Assembly (NCBI RefSeq): GCF_000620645.1
Contig: NZ_JIAV01000015.1
Coordinates: 409,528-473,527 of the forward strand
DNA: 64,000 bases
Reading direction: 5' to 3'
Source: Nocardioides sp. URHA0032
GTDB lineage: Bacteria; Actinomycetota; Actinomycetes; Propionibacteriales; Nocardioidaceae
Shown here: piece after piece, positions 1-11,372 of the stretch
How positions within the stretch are numbered: position 1 is the stretch's first letter
How the letters are laid out: each line of letters begins with the position of its first letter
The notes under the pieces: generated by a model
Seen by the model: the letters and a program-made list of their open reading frames with translations, nothing else
Databases searched by the model: none
Told to the model about the DNA's origin: nothing
Position numbers and translations under genes: made by a program

Positions 1-2
1 AG

Positions 3-884
3 CACCCCGAGGTGTTCGTGACGACGCCGAAGGAGCCGAAGTTCTGGCTCTGCGACGGCGCCCCTCCCCCGGCCTGGCGCGGGCCGGGCGACGCCCACTC
101 GCAGCGGGAGTGGGTGTGGCGGGCGGACGAGTACGCCGCGCTCTTCGCGCCGGCCCGACCCGGACGGGCGCGCGGCGAGAGCACGCCGTTCTACCTCTGG
201 AGCCGCGGCGCGCACCGGCGGATCGCCGAGGCGCTGCCCGACGTACGCCTGATCGCCGTCGTGCGCGACCCGATCGACCGCGCGTACTCGAACTGGATGC
301 ACCTGTGGTCCGACGGCCTTGAGCAGGTGGCGGACTTCGACACGGCGTTCGCCCTGGAGGACGAGCGCGTGCGCGCCGGCTGGGCGCCCTTCTGGCGCTA
401 TCGCGAGCTCGGACGGTACGGCGAGCAGCTCGACCACCTGGTCCGGTACGTCGATCCCGATCGGGTGCTGGTGATGCGGTACCGCGACATCGTCGACGAC
501 CCGCCGGCCGCGGTGGACCGGGCGTGCCGGTTCCTCGGCATCACGCCCGGGATGGTCGCGACGATCCCGCGCGACAACGCCCGGTCGTTCGTCGAGCCGG
601 GCTGGCGGCCGCGGGTCCTGGGCCCGGCGGTGCGAGCGGGCGCCTGGGCGGGCCAGTTCGTGCGACCCGAGGTGTGGCGACGCGCGAGCGAGCCGTTCGT
701 GCGCCGGTTGACCGGCCCGGGAGCCGGTCCGCGCCCGCGACTGAGCGAGGAGCAGCGGGCGCGACTGCTCCCGGCGTTCGCCGACGACGTCGCACTGCTC
801 TCGGAGCTGACCGGCGAGGACTTCTCGGACTGGCTGTCGACCGAGAGCCGCGGCTCGTTCGACGAGCGGCGCAAGGGCGCCTAG
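3..884 (+). CDS. Sulfotransferase, 5' end missing (left edge)
   Basis: This is the C-terminal 293 residues of a cytoplasmic PAPS-dependent sulfotransferase. The frame is open from base 3 and already reads HPEVF...KEPKFW, the segment that normally follows the 5'-phosphosulfate loop (KSGTT-like). The true start and that loop therefore lie left of the window, and the GTG at 12 is an internal Val. The 3'-phosphate-binding segment VVRDPIDRAYSNW is intact near bases 258-297, and a YGEQL...Y..V.V..YRD block follows, as in bacterial heparan-sulfate-type sulfotransferases. The acceptor cannot be read from the sequence. The gene converges on the next one, and the two stop codons share a single CTAG at 881-884. 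Confidence 0.85.
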   Translation, partial: HPEVFVTTPKEPKFWLCDGAPPPAWRGPGDAHSQREWVWRADEYAALFAPARPGRARGESTPFYLWSRGAHRRIAEALPDVRLIAVVRDPIDRAYSNWMHLWSDGLEQVADFDTAFALEDERVRAGWAPFWRYRELGRYGEQLDHLVRYVDPDRVLVMRYRDIVDDPPAAVDRACRFLGITPGMVATIPRDNARSFVEPGWRPRVLGPAVRAGAWAGQFVRPEVWRRASEPFVRRLTGPGAGPRPRLSEEQRARLLPAFADDVALLSELTGEDFSDWLSTESRGSFDERRKGA

Positions 885-1771
885 CGCACCAGCGTCACCA
901 GGTCGTGCGCGCCGTCCGGACGGGCCGCCTCGACGTAGAAGCGGGTGCGCCCGTCGGGCAGCGGTACGGCCGACGCGTAGCGCCACGCGCCGTCGGAGAA
1001 CGGCGAGGCCACCGGGTCCTCGTCGTCGGCGACCAGCCGGATGCCGTCCCACCGGGCGACGCCCGTGGTCTCGTGCCAGTTCGACGCGGCATCGGGCCGG
1101 CCGTCGTACAGGACGGTCAGCGGCTGCTGCGCGACGACCGCGGTCACCCGGGCACCGCGGGCGTCCCACCTGCCCGGGCGGCCGGCGAGCACCTCGCCCT
1201 GGTCGTCCCACGCCAGCCCGTCGGCGCTGGTGAGCAGGCGCGTGGCCATCCGGTCCTCCTGGCCGGCCTCGGTGAGCGGGTGGCAGCACAGCCACATCCG
1301 CCAGCCGCCGGGCGTCTGCTCGACGACCGGGTCCTTCACGGCCAGCGCGTCGTCGCCCGGCAGCACCACCTGGCGCTCGCCGGACGGCAGCCCGTCGGGC
1401 GACGCGGCCGTGAGGCTGTCGACCCACCAGTGCTTGGAGTCCGGTGTCGCGCAGGACAGGTAGAGGCGCCAGCGGCCGTCCGGCAGCGCGACCAGCACCG
1501 GGCGCTCGAAGGACTCGCACCCCAAGGCCTTGCGATGCACCTCCGCGACCGGCTCGAACGTGACGCCGTCGGCCGAGCGCGCCACCACCACCGACACGCC
1601 GCGACCCTCGGTGAGCGGTCGCCGGACCCGGTAGGTCAGCCAGAAGGTGCCGTCGACGAGGACCGCGCTCGCGGCGCCGGCCCAGTTGCCCGGGCCGGCG
1701 TCCGGCGCCGGCACCACGACCCGGACGCCCTCGTCGTACGACGGGACAGGGGGCAGCGTCTCCACGGACAT
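881..1771 (-). CDS. Glycoside-hydrolase-like five-bladed propeller protein
   Basis: A 296-residue protein with no signal peptide. It shows the recurring blades of five-bladed beta-propeller glycosidases and related proteins: W/Y-rich strands and repeated 'S.DG..F' turns (ARSADGVTF, TSADGLAW). Blocks such as ESFERPVL, VKDPVVEQTPGGWRMWL and ARVTAVV resemble GH43/GH32/GH130-type superfamily proteins, but I cannot assign a family or identify the catalytic acids with certainty. It starts with ATG at 1771, only 9 bp from a perfect inverted repeat at 1781-1805 that probably regulates it. Catalysis is inference; a non-enzymatic sugar-binding role is possible. Confidence 0.6.
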   Translation of the reverse strand: MSVETLPPVPSYDEGVRVVVPAPDAGPGNWAGAASAVLVDGTFWLTYRVRRPLTEGRGVSVVVARSADGVTFEPVAEVHRKALGCESFERPVLVALPDGRWRLYLSCATPDSKHWWVDSLTAASPDGLPSGERQVVLPGDDALAVKDPVVEQTPGGWRMWLCCHPLTEAGQEDRMATRLLTSADGLAWDDQGEVLAGRPGRWDARGARVTAVVAQQPLTVLYDGRPDAASNWHETTGVARWDGIRLVADDEDPVASPFSDGAWRYASAVPLPDGRTRFYVEAARPDGAHDLVTLVR

Positions 1772-1780
1772 GCGACCAGC

Positions 1781-1805
1781 ATAGTCGACTCTTCCAGTCG
1801 ACTAT
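1781..1805. promoter_or_regulatory. Perfect inverted repeat between divergent genes
   Basis: Arms ATAGTCGACT (1781-1790) and AGTCGACTAT (1796-1805) are exact reverse complements around a 5-base spacer. The 8-mer AGTCGACT, itself a palindrome, also occurs twice as a direct repeat. The site lies just upstream of the minus-strand propeller gene (start 1771) and 81 bp from the plus-strand HIT-like gene, so an operator is more likely than a terminator. No regulator is adjacent. Confidence 0.5.
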
Positions 1806-1886
1806 GGGACCGGCTGCCGGAGCAGGTCCGGCCGATGCCGGGGGTGCCGGTGAGGGCGCGCCCCGGCGTTTGGCACAGTGAGGCCC

Positions 1887-2501
1887 ATGCCGGAGTCAGC
1901 TGACGAGGTCTACGCCCGGGTCCTGGCCGCCGCAGCGGACGGGCGACTGCCCGTCCCCGCGATGAGCAGCTGGGACATCTACCCGTGGGAGAGCGTCTGC
2001 GGCGCCGTGGTCCCGAAGCAGCTGCGCGCGCCGGGGACCGAGCAGCCCCGGGAGGGCGAGCCGGGCGGGAAGCCCTGCTGGGCCTGCGACGGGTTCTCGC
2101 CGGAGCGGATCGTCTGGGAGGACGAGCACTGGGTGCTGACGTCGGAGCCGGAGCCGAGCGGCCTCCCGCTGGTGCTGGTGCTGTGGACCCGGGAGCACTA
2201 CGACGTCGGGGACTTCGACGACGAGCACGCCGCGGAGCTCGGCCGGATCGCGAACCGGCTGGTCCGGATCGTGGAGGCGATGCCGGGCATCGGCCGCGTG
2301 CACGTCAACCGCTGGGGCGACGGCTCCTCGCACTCCCACGTCTGGTTCTTCGCCCGTCCGCAGGGGTTCGACCAGATCAAGGGGTCCTACGCCGTGGAGT
2401 GGGACGAGATCCTGCCGCCGGTCCCCCAGGACGTCTGGCGCGCGGACCTGCACACCGTCGCGACCAAGCTGGCGAACTGGGGCGGCACCGCCCGCGCCTA
2501 G
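1887..2501 (+). CDS. HIT-like family protein
   Basis: About 204 residues from ATG 1887; a GTG at 1878 is a possible earlier start. The C-terminal half resembles histidine-triad proteins: 'RVHVNRWGDGSSHSHVWFFARP' corresponds to the HIT signature, with H..H.H spacing around SHSHVWF, and the segment before it (SGLPLVLVLWTREHYDVGDF) resembles the HIT strand-helix lead-in. A CWACDG motif at about residue 66 could bind a metal, though its second Cys pair is not obvious. The expected role is hydrolysis or transfer at nucleotide alpha-phosphates, inferred from the fold only. It converges on acylphosphatase, sharing a CTAG that supplies both stops (2498-2501). Confidence 0.6.
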   Translation: MPESADEVYARVLAAAADGRLPVPAMSSWDIYPWESVCGAVVPKQLRAPGTEQPREGEPGGKPCWACDGFSPERIVWEDEHWVLTSEPEPSGLPLVLVLWTREHYDVGDFDDEHAAELGRIANRLVRIVEAMPGIGRVHVNRWGDGSSHSHVWFFARPQGFDQIKGSYAVEWDEILPPVPQDVWRADLHTVATKLANWGGTARA

Positions 2502-2770
2502 TACCGGGTCCGGAACTCCGTCCCCCCGGTGTCGGACGCCGGCCGCGCCTCGACGTGGTCGACGTGCGCGAGGCTCGGGCCGTCGCCGGCCCAGCGGACG
2601 AAGTCCTCGACGGCCCCCTCGTCGCCTTCGACGTGGATCGCGACCGAGCCGTCGGGCTCGTTGCGCACCCAGCCGGCGACCCCGAGCCGGGCGGCCTCGC
2701 GCTCGGCGTACATCCGGAACGAGACGCCCTGCACGCGGCCGGTCACCGTGAGGTCCATGGCAGTCCGCAT
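2498..2770 (-). CDS. acyP: Acylphosphatase
   Basis: A 90-residue cytosolic enzyme that hydrolyses acyl phosphates such as carbamoyl and acetyl phosphate. The signature is clear: VTGRVQGVSFRMYAEREAARLGVAGWVRN contains the phosphate cradle GRVQGVSFR with its catalytic Arg, and the catalytic Asn follows in GWVRNEPDGSV. ATG 2770 (MRTAMDL) is chosen; ATG 2758 (MDL) is equally possible. Longer upstream reading frames would only add non-homologous residues. It is divergent from the MFS gene with a 31-bp gap. Confidence 0.9.
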   Translation of the reverse strand: MRTAMDLTVTGRVQGVSFRMYAEREAARLGVAGWVRNEPDGSVAIHVEGDEGAVEDFVRWAGDGPSLAHVDHVEARPASDTGGTEFRTRY

Positions 2771-2801
2771 GCCGCCATCCTGCCGCGGGAACCCTGACCG
2801 G

Positions 2802-4241
2802 ATGGACGACGAGGGGGCGCACCCGGAGCGCTGGCGGATCCTCGCCGTCTCCCTCGTCATCGGGTTCATGGCCCTGCTCGACGTCACGATCGTCAACGTC
2901 GCGATCCCGTCGATCCAGTCGGGGCTGGGTACGTCCGCCGCGACCGTGCAGTGGGTGGTGTCCGGCTACGCGCTCGCCTTCGGCCTGACCCTGGTGACCG
3001 GCGGCCGCCTCGGGGACGCGTACGGCCGGCGCACGATGATGCTCATCGGGCTGGCCGGGTTCCTCGCGGCCAGCGCCGGCGTCGGGCTCGCCCCGACGGC
3101 GATCTGGGTGGTCGTCGGCCGGCTCGTGCAGGGCGCGAGCGCCGGCCTGCTGACCCCGCAGAACTCCGGGATCATCCAGGAGCTGTTCCGGGGCCGGGAG
3201 CGGGCGCGCGCGTTCGGGATGTTCGGGCTCGTGGTGTCGATCTCGTCGGCCACCGGACCGGTGCTCGGCGGGCTGATCATCGCGGTGTTCGGCGAGGAGC
3301 ACGGGTGGCGCTACATCTTCCTGGTCAATGTGCCGATCGGGCTGGTCGCGATGGTCGCGGTCTGGCGGATGGTGCCGCAGCGTCCCCGCGACCAGCGCGA
3401 GACCGGAGCCCGGCTCGACCTGGCCGGCGCGGCCCTGCTCGGCATCACGGTGCTGTGCATCCTGCTGCCGACCGTGAACGCCGAGGGCGGCCACCTGCTG
3501 CCGCTGGTGCTGCTGCTCGCCGTGCCGGTCTTCGGCTGGCTGTTCGTGCGCCGGGAGGCCGGGCTGGTACGCCGGGGCGGCGCACCGCTGCTCGACGTCG
3601 GCCTGCTGCGGCGTACTCCCGGCTACGCGAGCGGCGTCGCCGTCGGGACCCTGTACTTCACCGGGTTCACCGGCTTCTTCCTCGTGCTGTCGGTCTACTA
3701 CCAGGACGAGCTCGGGGTGTCGGCGCTGCAGGCGGGTCTGCTCCTGTGCCCGTTCGCCGTCGGGTCCGCGATCACCGCGCCGCTGTCCGGACGCGTGGTG
3801 TCGGACCTCCACCGCCGGGTCACCGTGGCCGCGATCTCGGTGATGATGGCGGGCGTCGTGCTGGTGGCGGTGCTCGTGCCGGCGGTCGTGACCGACCGGC
3901 TGTGGCTGGTCGCGGTGCCGGTGACGTTCCTGGCCGGTCTCGGCGGCGGAGGTGTGGTGTCGCCGAACATGACCCTGTCCCTGGAGGACGTGCCGCCCCG
4001 CATGGGCGGAGCGGCCGGCGGCGCCCTCCAGACCGGCCAGCGGATCGGCTCCTCCATCGGAGCCGCGCTGTCGATGACCGTCTACCAGTTGACGCTCTCA
4101 GCGGTCGACGGCGGCGCGGCGCTGCGGGCCGCTCTCGGCACCGGGCTGGTGCTGCTGGCGGCCGCGCTCGCGGCCGCGGTCGCCGCGGCTAGAGGATCGC
4201 GCCCGGCGAGTACGCCGCAGCCGCAGGATGCCGCGCCGTGA
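2802..4241 (+). CDS. MFS drug-resistance transporter, DHA2 (14-TM) type
   Basis: A 479-residue inner-membrane proton antiporter-type exporter. Helix 1 reads [25 protein letters not shown]. The motif following helix 2 is GGRLGDAYGRR, and the antiporter motif C (GPVLGGLI) and 'WRYIFLVNVPIG' are typical of the EmrB/QacA family. Start ATG 2802 (MDDEGAHPERW) gives the usual short cytoplasmic N terminus; the longer upstream frame overlaps acylphosphatase on the other strand. The last 53 bases overlap purB convergently. The substrate is unknown. Confidence 0.88.
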   Translation: MDDEGAHPERWRILAVSLVIGFMALLDVTIVNVAIPSIQSGLGTSAATVQWVVSGYALAFGLTLVTGGRLGDAYGRRTMMLIGLAGFLAASAGVGLAPTAIWVVVGRLVQGASAGLLTPQNSGIIQELFRGRERARAFGMFGLVVSISSATGPVLGGLIIAVFGEEHGWRYIFLVNVPIGLVAMVAVWRMVPQRPRDQRETGARLDLAGAALLGITVLCILLPTVNAEGGHLLPLVLLLAVPVFGWLFVRREAGLVRRGGAPLLDVGLLRRTPGYASGVAVGTLYFTGFTGFFLVLSVYYQDELGVSALQAGLLLCPFAVGSAITAPLSGRVVSDLHRRVTVAAISVMMAGVVLVAVLVPAVVTDRLWLVAVPVTFLAGLGGGGVVSPNMTLSLEDVPPRMGGAAGGALQTGQRIGSSIGAALSMTVYQLTLSAVDGGAALRAALGTGLVLLAAALAAAVAAARGSRPASTPQPQDAAP

Positions 4242-5619
4242 CCTCGGCGACCCGGCGTACGACGGCCTCGACCTGGTCGACCGCCGCACCGGTGAAGGTG
4301 ATCGGCTCCGCGACCAGCGTCGTGAGCTGGTCGGCGGTGAGGCCGAGGCGCTCGTCGGCGGCCAGCCGCGCGAAGACGTCGTTCTCGGCCTGGCCCTTGC
4401 GCATGTCGAGGGCGGTGCGGACCGCGGCCTCCTTGATCGCCTCGTGCGCGGCCTCGCGGCCGACGCCGTTGCGGACCGCGGCCATCAGCACCTTGGTGGT
4501 CGCCAGGAACGGCAGGTAGCGGTCCAGCTCGCGCTGGATCACGGCCGGGAACGCGCCGAACTCGTCGAGCACGGTCAGGAACGTCTCGAACAGGCCGTCC
4601 GCCGCGAAGAACGCGTCCGGCAGGGCGACCCGGCGTACGACGGAGTCCGAGACGTCGCCCTCGTTCCACTGGTCGCCGGCGAGCTCGCTGACCATCGAGA
4701 GGTGGCCGCGGAGCACGACCGCCAACCCGTTGACCCGCTCGCAGGAGCGACTGTTCATCTTGTGCGGCATGGCCGACGAGCCGACCTGGCCCTCCTGGAA
4801 GCCCTCGGTCACCAGCTCGTTGCCGGCCATCAGCCGGATCGTGGTCGCCAGGTTCGAGGGGCCCGCCACCAGCTGCACGAGCGCGGAGACCACGTCGAAG
4901 TCGAGGCTGCGCGGGTAGACCTGGCCGACGCTGGTCAGCACGTGCTCGAAGCCCAGGTGGTGCGCGACCCGCTCCTCGAGCTGCTGGAGCCGCGCGGTGT
5001 CCCCGTCGAGCAGGTCGAGCATGTCCTGCGCGGTGCCCATCGGGCCCTTGATGCCGCGCAGCGGGTAGCGCGCGAGCAGTTCCTCGACGCGGGCCAGGCC
5101 GATCAGCATCTCGTCGGCGATCGTCGCGAATCGCTTGCCGAGCGTGGTCGCCTGCGCCGCTACGTTGTGGCTGCGCCCGGCCATCACGGTGGCTTCGTGC
5201 TCCGCCGCCAGGCGGGCAAGACGGGCCAGGGTCGCGACCGCGCGGTCGCGGACCAGCGCGAGCGACTGCCGCACCTGGAGCTGCTCGACGTTCTCGGTGA
5301 GGTCGCGGCTGGTCATGCCCTTGTGGATGTGCTCGTGACCTGCGAGCGCCGAGAACTCCTCGATCCGCGCCTTCACGTCGTGCCGGGTCACCCGCTCGCG
5401 GGCCGCGATCGACGCGAGGTCGACCCCCTTCTCCCCGAGCTCGACGACGCCCCGGTACGCCTCGACGACACCGTCCGGCACCTCGATGCCGAGGTCGCGC
5501 TGCGCCTCCAGCACCGCGACCCAGAGCTGCCGCTCCAGCACGACCTTGTGCTCCGGCGACCAGATCTGCGCGAGCCCGGCGGACGCGTAGCGGGTGGCGA
5601 GGACGTTGGGGACGGTCAC
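4189..5619 (-). CDS. purB: Adenylosuccinate lyase
   Basis: A 476-residue cytosolic enzyme of purine synthesis that cleaves SAICAR and adenylosuccinate, releasing fumarate. It shows the superfamily signature loop GSSAMPHKMNSRSCERV, the early conserved block HEHIHKGMTSRDLTEN with catalytic His, and MAGRSHNVAAQATTLGKRF. The start is GTG 5619 (MTVPNVLATRYAS), preceded by GGGAGA about 14 bp upstream. It lies 28 bp downstream of purD on the same strand. The C terminus is overlapped by the convergent MFS gene. Confidence 0.96.
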   Translation of the reverse strand: MTVPNVLATRYASAGLAQIWSPEHKVVLERQLWVAVLEAQRDLGIEVPDGVVEAYRGVVELGEKGVDLASIAARERVTRHDVKARIEEFSALAGHEHIHKGMTSRDLTENVEQLQVRQSLALVRDRAVATLARLARLAAEHEATVMAGRSHNVAAQATTLGKRFATIADEMLIGLARVEELLARYPLRGIKGPMGTAQDMLDLLDGDTARLQQLEERVAHHLGFEHVLTSVGQVYPRSLDFDVVSALVQLVAGPSNLATTIRLMAGNELVTEGFQEGQVGSSAMPHKMNSRSCERVNGLAVVLRGHLSMVSELAGDQWNEGDVSDSVVRRVALPDAFFAADGLFETFLTVLDEFGAFPAVIQRELDRYLPFLATTKVLMAAVRNGVGREAAHEAIKEAAVRTALDMRKGQAENDVFARLAADERLGLTADQLTTLVAEPITFTGAAVDQVEAVVRRVAEVTARHPAAAAYSPGAIL

Positions 5620-5647
5620 GGGGCGTCATTCTCCCATGCGCGTCGAG

Positions 5648-6889
5648 TCACGATTCGACGTGGGCGGCGATGTCGGAGCGGTGCTGGGCGCCGGGGAACG
5701 AGATCGCGGCGACACCGTCGTACGCCGAGGCGCGGGCCGCCTGCACGTCCCCACCGGTCGCGACCACGGCGAGCACCCGACCGCCCGCGGTGACCAGGTC
5801 GGCGCCGTCGAGGGCGGTGCCGGCGTGGATGACGTGCACCCGGTCGAGCGACCCGGCGGCGTCGGTGCCGGTGATCACGTCGCCCCGCGAGGCCGACTCG
5901 GGGTAGCCGGCCGAGGCCATCACGACCGCGACGGCGGCGCCGTCCTTCCACACCGGCGCCGGCACGGACGCGAGGGTGCCCGTCGCGGCGCCCATCAGCA
6001 GCGGGGACAGCGGCGCGTCGAGGAGTGCCAGCAGCGGCTGGGTCTCCGGGTCGCCCCAGCGCGCGTTGAACTCGATCACCCGGGTGCCGCGCGAGGTCAG
6101 CGCGAGGCCGGCGTACAGGAGACCCGAGAACGGCGTGCCGCGGCGCGCCATCTCGTCGACGGTCGGCTGGAGCACGTCGCGCAGCACCTCGCCGACCAGG
6201 CCCTCGGGCGCCCACGGGAGCGGGGTGTAGGCGCCCATCCCCCCGGTGTTGGGGCCGGCGTCGCCGTCGAAGATCCGCTTGAAGTCCTGGGCCGGCTGCA
6301 GCGGGTAGACGGTCGTGCCGTCGGTGATCGCGAACAGCGAGACCTCGGGGCCGTCGAGGTACTCCTCCACCACCACGCGGTCACAGCCGGCGGCGTGTGC
6401 GAGCGCGTCCTCGCGGGAGCTCGTCACCACCACGCCCTTCCCGGCAGCGAGGCCGTCGTCCTTCACGACGTACGGCGGTCCGAACCGGTCCAGGGCCGAG
6501 GCGACCTCGCTGACCGAGGAACAGAGGACAGCTGCGGCCGTCGGCACCGAGGCGGCCTCCATGACGGCCTTGGCGAACGCCTTCGACCCCTCGAGCTGCG
6601 CGGCGGCACCGGACGGGCCGAACACCGCGATCCCCTTGTCGCGTACGGCGTCCGCGACCCCCGCCACCAGCGGGGCCTCCGGACCGACCACCACGAGGTC
6701 GACGCCGAGGGACACCGCGAGCTCGGCGACGGCCGGGCCCGACATCGGGTCGACGTCGTGGAGCGTCGCGACGGCGGCGATGCCCGGGTTGCCCGGGGCG
6801 GCGTGCACCTCGGTGACGCCGGGGTCGTGCGCGAGCGCGCGGGCGAGGGCGTGCTCGCGGCCGCCGGTGCCGATGACGAGGGTCTTCAC
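5648..6889 (-). CDS. purD: Phosphoribosylamine-glycine ligase (GARS)
   Basis: A 413-residue ATP-grasp enzyme that joins glycine to phosphoribosylamine in step two of purine synthesis. The N terminus KTLVIGTGGREHALARAL is the PurD hallmark. The ATP-grasp region PYVVKDDGLAAGKGVVV, the EEYLDGPEVSLFA block and EFNARWGDPETQ (metal-binding Glu/Asn) all match. GTG 6889 is preferred because PurD proteins begin M-K-x-L-V-I-G; a TTG at 6898 would add three residues. It starts 11 bp after the catalase-like gene and precedes purB, so these genes may be co-transcribed. Confidence 0.96.
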   Translation of the reverse strand: MKTLVIGTGGREHALARALAHDPGVTEVHAAPGNPGIAAVATLHDVDPMSGPAVAELAVSLGVDLVVVGPEAPLVAGVADAVRDKGIAVFGPSGAAAQLEGSKAFAKAVMEAASVPTAAAVLCSSVSEVASALDRFGPPYVVKDDGLAAGKGVVVTSSREDALAHAAGCDRVVVEEYLDGPEVSLFAITDGTTVYPLQPAQDFKRIFDGDAGPNTGGMGAYTPLPWAPEGLVGEVLRDVLQPTVDEMARRGTPFSGLLYAGLALTSRGTRVIEFNARWGDPETQPLLALLDAPLSPLLMGAATGTLASVPAPVWKDGAAVAVVMASAGYPESASRGDVITGTDAAGSLDRVHVIHAGTALDGADLVTAGGRVLAVVATGGDVQAARASAYDGVAAISFPGAQHRSDIAAHVES

Positions 6890-6900
6890 GTGCGACAACC

Positions 6901-7770
6901 CTAGGTGCGGCGGTCGATGGACTCGGAGTAGGCCGAGGGGCGATACCGCAGGATCGGGTCGTCGGAGAGCTCGATCCCGTCGACGACGCGGGCCGGGTCG
7001 AACACGACCGGGTCCTGGTCCGGCAGCTCCCCGGTGACCTCGATGGTCCCGCCGAGCAGCTCGCGAGCGTGCTTCCAGACCGACACCGCGCTGTGCGGGT
7101 CGTCGCCGTCGCCGGCGACCAGGAGGCGTACGTCGAAGCGCACCGGCCCGTTCGCGAGCCGGGCCGTCATCTCCTCGAACAGCCGGTCCCGCCCGGCGTA
7201 CGTCCCGCTCGGCGGCCCGGCGTGCTGCGCGACGAACCGGTAGCGCACCCAGCTCAGGTGGTCGTCGGCGTCGCGCCAGCCGTACGCGTGGATCGGGTAG
7301 TACGTCGGCTGGGTGAAGCTCGCGTGCGAGGCGACCGCCTTGCTGCGCAGGCCGTCCAGCATCGCGCCCGCCATCCGGGGGTGCCGGAGCATGAACAGCG
7401 GGACCAGCACGGGCTTGCGCGACGCCTCGGTCATCGCGACGAACTCTTCCGGGCTGTCGGTCGGGAACCGCCGCGCGGTCTGGCCGAGCAGGTCGGTCTC
7501 CGTGCCGTCGGGGAGCCGGAACTTGACGGCCATGCCCCGGATGTCGGGCGCCTTGTCCGGCACCTCGGCGTCGCCGCCGGCGTTCGACCAGCGCACCAGC
7601 ACCGGCACCGGCTCACCCGTCAGGTGCCCGGCGCGGCCGAGGGCCGCGGCCTCCGGGGTGGCGGTGAAGGTGCCGGCGTAGAAGCGGCCCTTCGCGTGCA
7701 GCGTGCGGTGCCGGTCCGGGCCGCGGAACGCGGCGCGCAACCGGTCGATGGCGACGACGGGGTCGAGCAT
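6901..7770 (-). CDS. Small catalase-like heme protein
   Basis: A 289-residue member of the catalase superfamily, far shorter than a typical ~480-residue catalase and close to the size of 'minimal' catalase-like peroxidases. Recognisable are LHAKGRFYAGTF (distal His region), VRWSNAGGDAEVPD (corresponding to the R-F-S..G motif), DIRGMAVKF..PDG.ETDLLG, and a C-terminal RPSAYSES segment where catalases carry the proximal Tyr. The missing C terminus suggests peroxidase or another oxidase activity rather than fast H2O2 dismutation. It lies between purA and purD on the same strand, separated from purD by 11 bp. Confidence 0.75.
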   Translation of the reverse strand: MLDPVVAIDRLRAAFRGPDRHRTLHAKGRFYAGTFTATPEAAALGRAGHLTGEPVPVLVRWSNAGGDAEVPDKAPDIRGMAVKFRLPDGTETDLLGQTARRFPTDSPEEFVAMTEASRKPVLVPLFMLRHPRMAGAMLDGLRSKAVASHASFTQPTYYPIHAYGWRDADDHLSWVRYRFVAQHAGPPSGTYAGRDRLFEEMTARLANGPVRFDVRLLVAGDGDDPHSAVSVWKHARELLGGTIEVTGELPDQDPVVFDPARVVDGIELSDDPILRYRPSAYSESIDRRT

Positions 7771-7788
7771 GTCCCGGACGCTAGTGGG

Positions 7789-11095
<3,307 letters not shown>

Positions 11096-11372
11096 GGGCG
11101 CAGCGTAGCCCGATTGGCAGGTTGGTGACAGCGTCCTCTTGTCCCCCGATGGCAGGGACCGGTCAGTGCGACGATGCGCGCGTCGCGTCGACGGTCGCGC
11201 GCCTCTCGGGGCGCGACGGTCCCGCCACGACCCACATCGGGGGATCGGTCGTGCCGGGGGACGCACAGGACGGGGGCGCCGGTCCGCCACTCGGCGGCGG
11301 TTCCGGCGCCCTTCTCCTGGTTCGGTAGCGTGCCGCTGTCCCCGAACCCCCACAGCAGGAGCTGCGACCGCG

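Noticed and set aside
4082..5629. Minus-strand open frame of 515 codons over purB
   Set aside because: Arg/Pro-rich shadow in another frame of purB, a common effect of very high GC.
6890..6898. TTG 6898 as the purD start
   Set aside because: PurD proteins start with M-K-x-L-V-I-G, which is given by GTG 6889.
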